Part shown: in pieces, positions 7,372 to 7,917 of the stretch | How positions within the stretch are numbered: position 1 is the first letter of the stretch | How the letters are laid out: each line of letters starts with the position of its first letter | Source: Alistipes sp. | Lineage (GTDB): Bacteria; Bacteroidota; Bacteroidia; Bacteroidales; Rikenellaceae | Direction: 5' to 3' | Length of the DNA stretch: 7,917 nucleotides | Assembly (NCBI GenBank): GCA_017561105.1 | Contig: JAFZDR010000207.1 | Coordinates: 1 to 7,917, forward strand | Translations under genes and position numbers: made by a program | The notes under the pieces: model-generated | The model's database searches: none | Told to the model about the DNA's origin: nothing | The model's input: the letters and a program-made list of their open reading frames with translations, nothing else

Positions 7372-7917
7372 ATGGATTACCGCATAGCCGATTTTCTACT
7401 ACGCACCGAAGGCCCTCACAGCGACATTACCGCTTGCGGATTGGCCGGTTTCAAGCCTTTTGAGGTCGAGACCGACACCGCCGTCGAGCCGACTATGCTC
7501 TTGCAGATGAACGCCCCGATTGAGGATGGCGACTACGCTGTGACAAAGGTGCTTCACTCATTCGACTTCGAGCAGAACTACGCCTCGGGCGAGTTGGCGC
7601 GTTATGCTACGGGCTACCGCTTCGAAATGACTCGCGAGGGTCGCAAATTCCTTCTCGTAAAGGAGGATAATTCGAATATCGTATTGAGCAACCTCGGTCG
7701 TTACGACGAGGCCGATCCTTCGCTTGTACGCTTTGGCATTTGGATTATGTTCGGTATCGTACTCGCCCCACTCGGAGCTATCGCAATTCACTCATCGGTA
7801 ATCGTAAAGGAGCATCAGGCGGTGCTCTGTCTTGGTGAATCGGGCACAGGAAAGAGTACCCATACCCGACTTTGGCGCGAGAATATCGAAGATGCACGCC
7901 TGCTGAACGATGACAGC
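7372..7917 (+). CDS. HPr-kinase-related protein, C-terminal part beyond the right edge
   Basis: An open frame of 182 codons starts at the ATG at 7372, four bases after the ABC gene stop, and runs off the window. Residues about 142-182 match the HPr kinase/HprK-related fold: Walker A GESGTGKST at 155-163, followed by THTRLW and the Asp pair in LLNDDS (Asp180 and Asp181). His140 sits 15 residues before the Walker A, a position comparable to the active-site histidine of true HPr kinases. The first 115 residues are an unassigned, strand-rich N-terminal region. A hydrophobic stretch at 124-139 (IWIMFGIVLAPLGAIA) precedes the core. True HPr kinases regulate the sugar PTS, but this family also includes paralogues beside peptide-modification genes. 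I infer a kinase of unknown substrate working with the ABC exporter. The catalytic C-terminus cannot be checked here. Confidence 0.7.
   Translation, partial: MDYRIADFLLRTEGPHSDITACGLAGFKPFEVETDTAVEPTMLLQMNAPIEDGDYAVTKVLHSFDFEQNYASGELARYATGYRFEMTREGRKFLLVKEDNSNIVLSNLGRYDEADPSLVRFGIWIMFGIVLAPLGAIAIHSSVIVKEHQAVLCLGESGTGKSTHTRLWRENIEDARLLNDDS

Noticed and set aside
7558..7791. Minus-strand open frame of 77 codons opposite the HprK-related gene
   Set aside because: The plus-strand frame continues through it into a clear P-loop kinase core; the minus frame has no recognisable feature.
1..7917. tRNA, rRNA, CRISPR array, insertion sequence or long direct repeat
   Set aside because: Nearly all of the window is accounted for by five protein genes with continuous frames; no transposase, repeat-spacer pattern or RNA-like stretch was seen in the short gaps.

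Overview
The window looks like a chromosomal segment of a member of the Bacteroidota, most likely Bacteroidales. The family assignments point there: a Bacteroidetes-style AddB without a Walker A motif, a secreted GIN-domain (DUF2807) protein and an HPr-kinase-related protein. So do the promoters, which resemble the Bacteroidetes TTG/TAnnTTTG type, and the lack of Shine-Dalgarno sequences before the starts. Genus cannot be fixed from the sequence alone. No mobile element, RNA gene, CRISPR array or phage gene was seen. Coding density is very high: the longest gap is about 104 bp.

Layout. On the minus strand, a secreted GIN-domain gene (start 2327, stop 1587) is followed after 17 bp by an AddB-like gene (start 1569) that runs off the left edge, so its C-terminal half is missing. 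On the plus strand, and divergent from these, lies a complete AddA-like UvrD-type helicase/nuclease (2432-5626). The 104-bp AT-rich gap 2328-2431 must hold the promoters for both directions. After addA comes a 37-bp gap with a good Bacteroidetes promoter, then a complete ABC exporter half-transporter (5664-7367). Four bases later an HPr-kinase-related gene starts (7372) and runs off the right edge just after its Walker A and Asp-Asp motifs.

How the genes work together. AddA and AddB are expected to form the heterodimeric helicase-nuclease that resects double-strand breaks for RecA loading. Here they are split into divergent transcripts with an unrelated envelope-protein gene as the first gene of the addB arm. 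The ABC exporter and the HprK-related kinase are almost certainly co-transcribed. HprK-like kinases are known beside ABC exporters in some peptide-modification (lasso-peptide-type) clusters, so the right edge could be the start of an export or peptide-maturation locus. That is inference: no precursor peptide, PqqD-like protein, protease or cyclase is visible inside the window.
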